A stretch of DNA of 64,000 nucleotides from assembly GCA_021107755.1 (NCBI GenBank), contig JAIOSF010000031.1:17589-81588 (forward strand), in the 5' to 3' direction. The stretch's first letter is position 1. Each line of letters opens with the position of its first letter. Origin of the DNA: Arcobacteraceae bacterium. Its GTDB lineage: Bacteria; Campylobacterota; Campylobacteria; Campylobacterales; Arcobacteraceae. Below the pieces are notes generated by a model. The model ran no database searches. It worked only from the letters and a program-made list of their open reading frames with translations, and had not been told where the DNA came from. Below are positions 63,845 to 64,000 of the stretch, one piece after another. A program made the position numbers and the translations under genes.

Positions 63845-64000
63845 CTAGAAATTTTCCCTCGTTCCACCTCTCCTGAGACTGTGAAATAACTACATTTTAC
63901 TAGTCTTTTCAAGTCTCTTGAAATTCAAATAATTCAAATATTTTTTACTACAATTTTACCAAATTTGAACTACTATTCTAGTATAATATTATCTTGTAAA

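Overview
This is a compact, AT-rich chromosomal segment from a member of the Campylobacterota, most likely an Arcobacteraceae-type free-living or host-associated relative. That placement is inference from gene content: an epsilon-type long DapD, a GlnD-like protein, tandem PPK2 kinases, a short Sua5-like protein, an MshL-type secretin, and the order pnp - phosphoribosyltransferase - lptD - RDD - purD. No marker such as 16S rRNA is present to fix the genus.

Layout. Bases 1-5,900 hold the end of mdh, then a leftward block ftsK, lpxD, ilvH, ilvB. Bases 6,078-6,818 hold a flagellin-tail-like protein of unknown role. Bases 6,845-13,479 are one tightly packed leftward chemosensory operon (cheY-like, cheA, cheR, cheD, cheB, a membrane diguanylate cyclase, and a CDP-alcohol phosphatidyltransferase). 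Bases 13,563-20,235 are a leftward housekeeping block (pnp, PRTase, lptD, RDD, purD). Upstream of purD on the same strand is a rod-shaped structured RNA at about 20,505-20,703, proposed here as the 6S RNA (ssrS). Then come a PD-(D/E)XK-like protein, two PPK2 paralogues (the second with an unusual N-terminal domain), an ABC-F ATPase, an Fe-S oxidoreductase subunit and lgt. Bases 28,300-37,464 run leftward (small proteins, an OmpR-like regulator, polA, a secretin, a Sua5-like gene, carB). Bases 37,640-43,928 are mostly rightward (beta-CASP hydrolase, glnD, Kef-type antiporter).

Bases 43,929-46,044 are a small accessory patch: a broken ORF6N-domain gene, a ParE/RelE-type toxin-antitoxin pair and a putAbiC-like membrane protein, with a 16-bp direct repeat around the first two. 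Housekeeping genes resume at 46,055-53,156 (exonuclease, trpF, rpe, DedA, dapD, a TrmN6-like methyltransferase, a TPR lipoprotein, trpC). A two-gene DnaT-like unit follows.

The main accessory feature is an 8.15-kb integrative element in the 3' end of tRNA-Leu(CAA) (54,730-54,814). It is bounded by an 18-bp near-identical direct repeat (17/18, with a 14-bp perfect core) at 54,799-54,816 and 62,951-62,968. It carries an arm-domain integrase next to attL, a leftward KAP-type P-loop NTPase (candidate defence cargo), and a roughly 830-bp gene-free control region with twelve copies of TTAAGACA in helically phased and inverted arrangements. Rightward of these lie a gene of unknown function, an AlpA/Xis-type regulator, two small proteins, a DnaB-N/DUF3987 replication protein with a degenerate P-loop, and a second, XerC/D-like recombinase. 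The order int - regulator - alpA - rep resembles phage-inducible islands or satellites, but no structural or packaging gene is visible. This element and the putative 6S RNA are the parts of the window most worth a second look.
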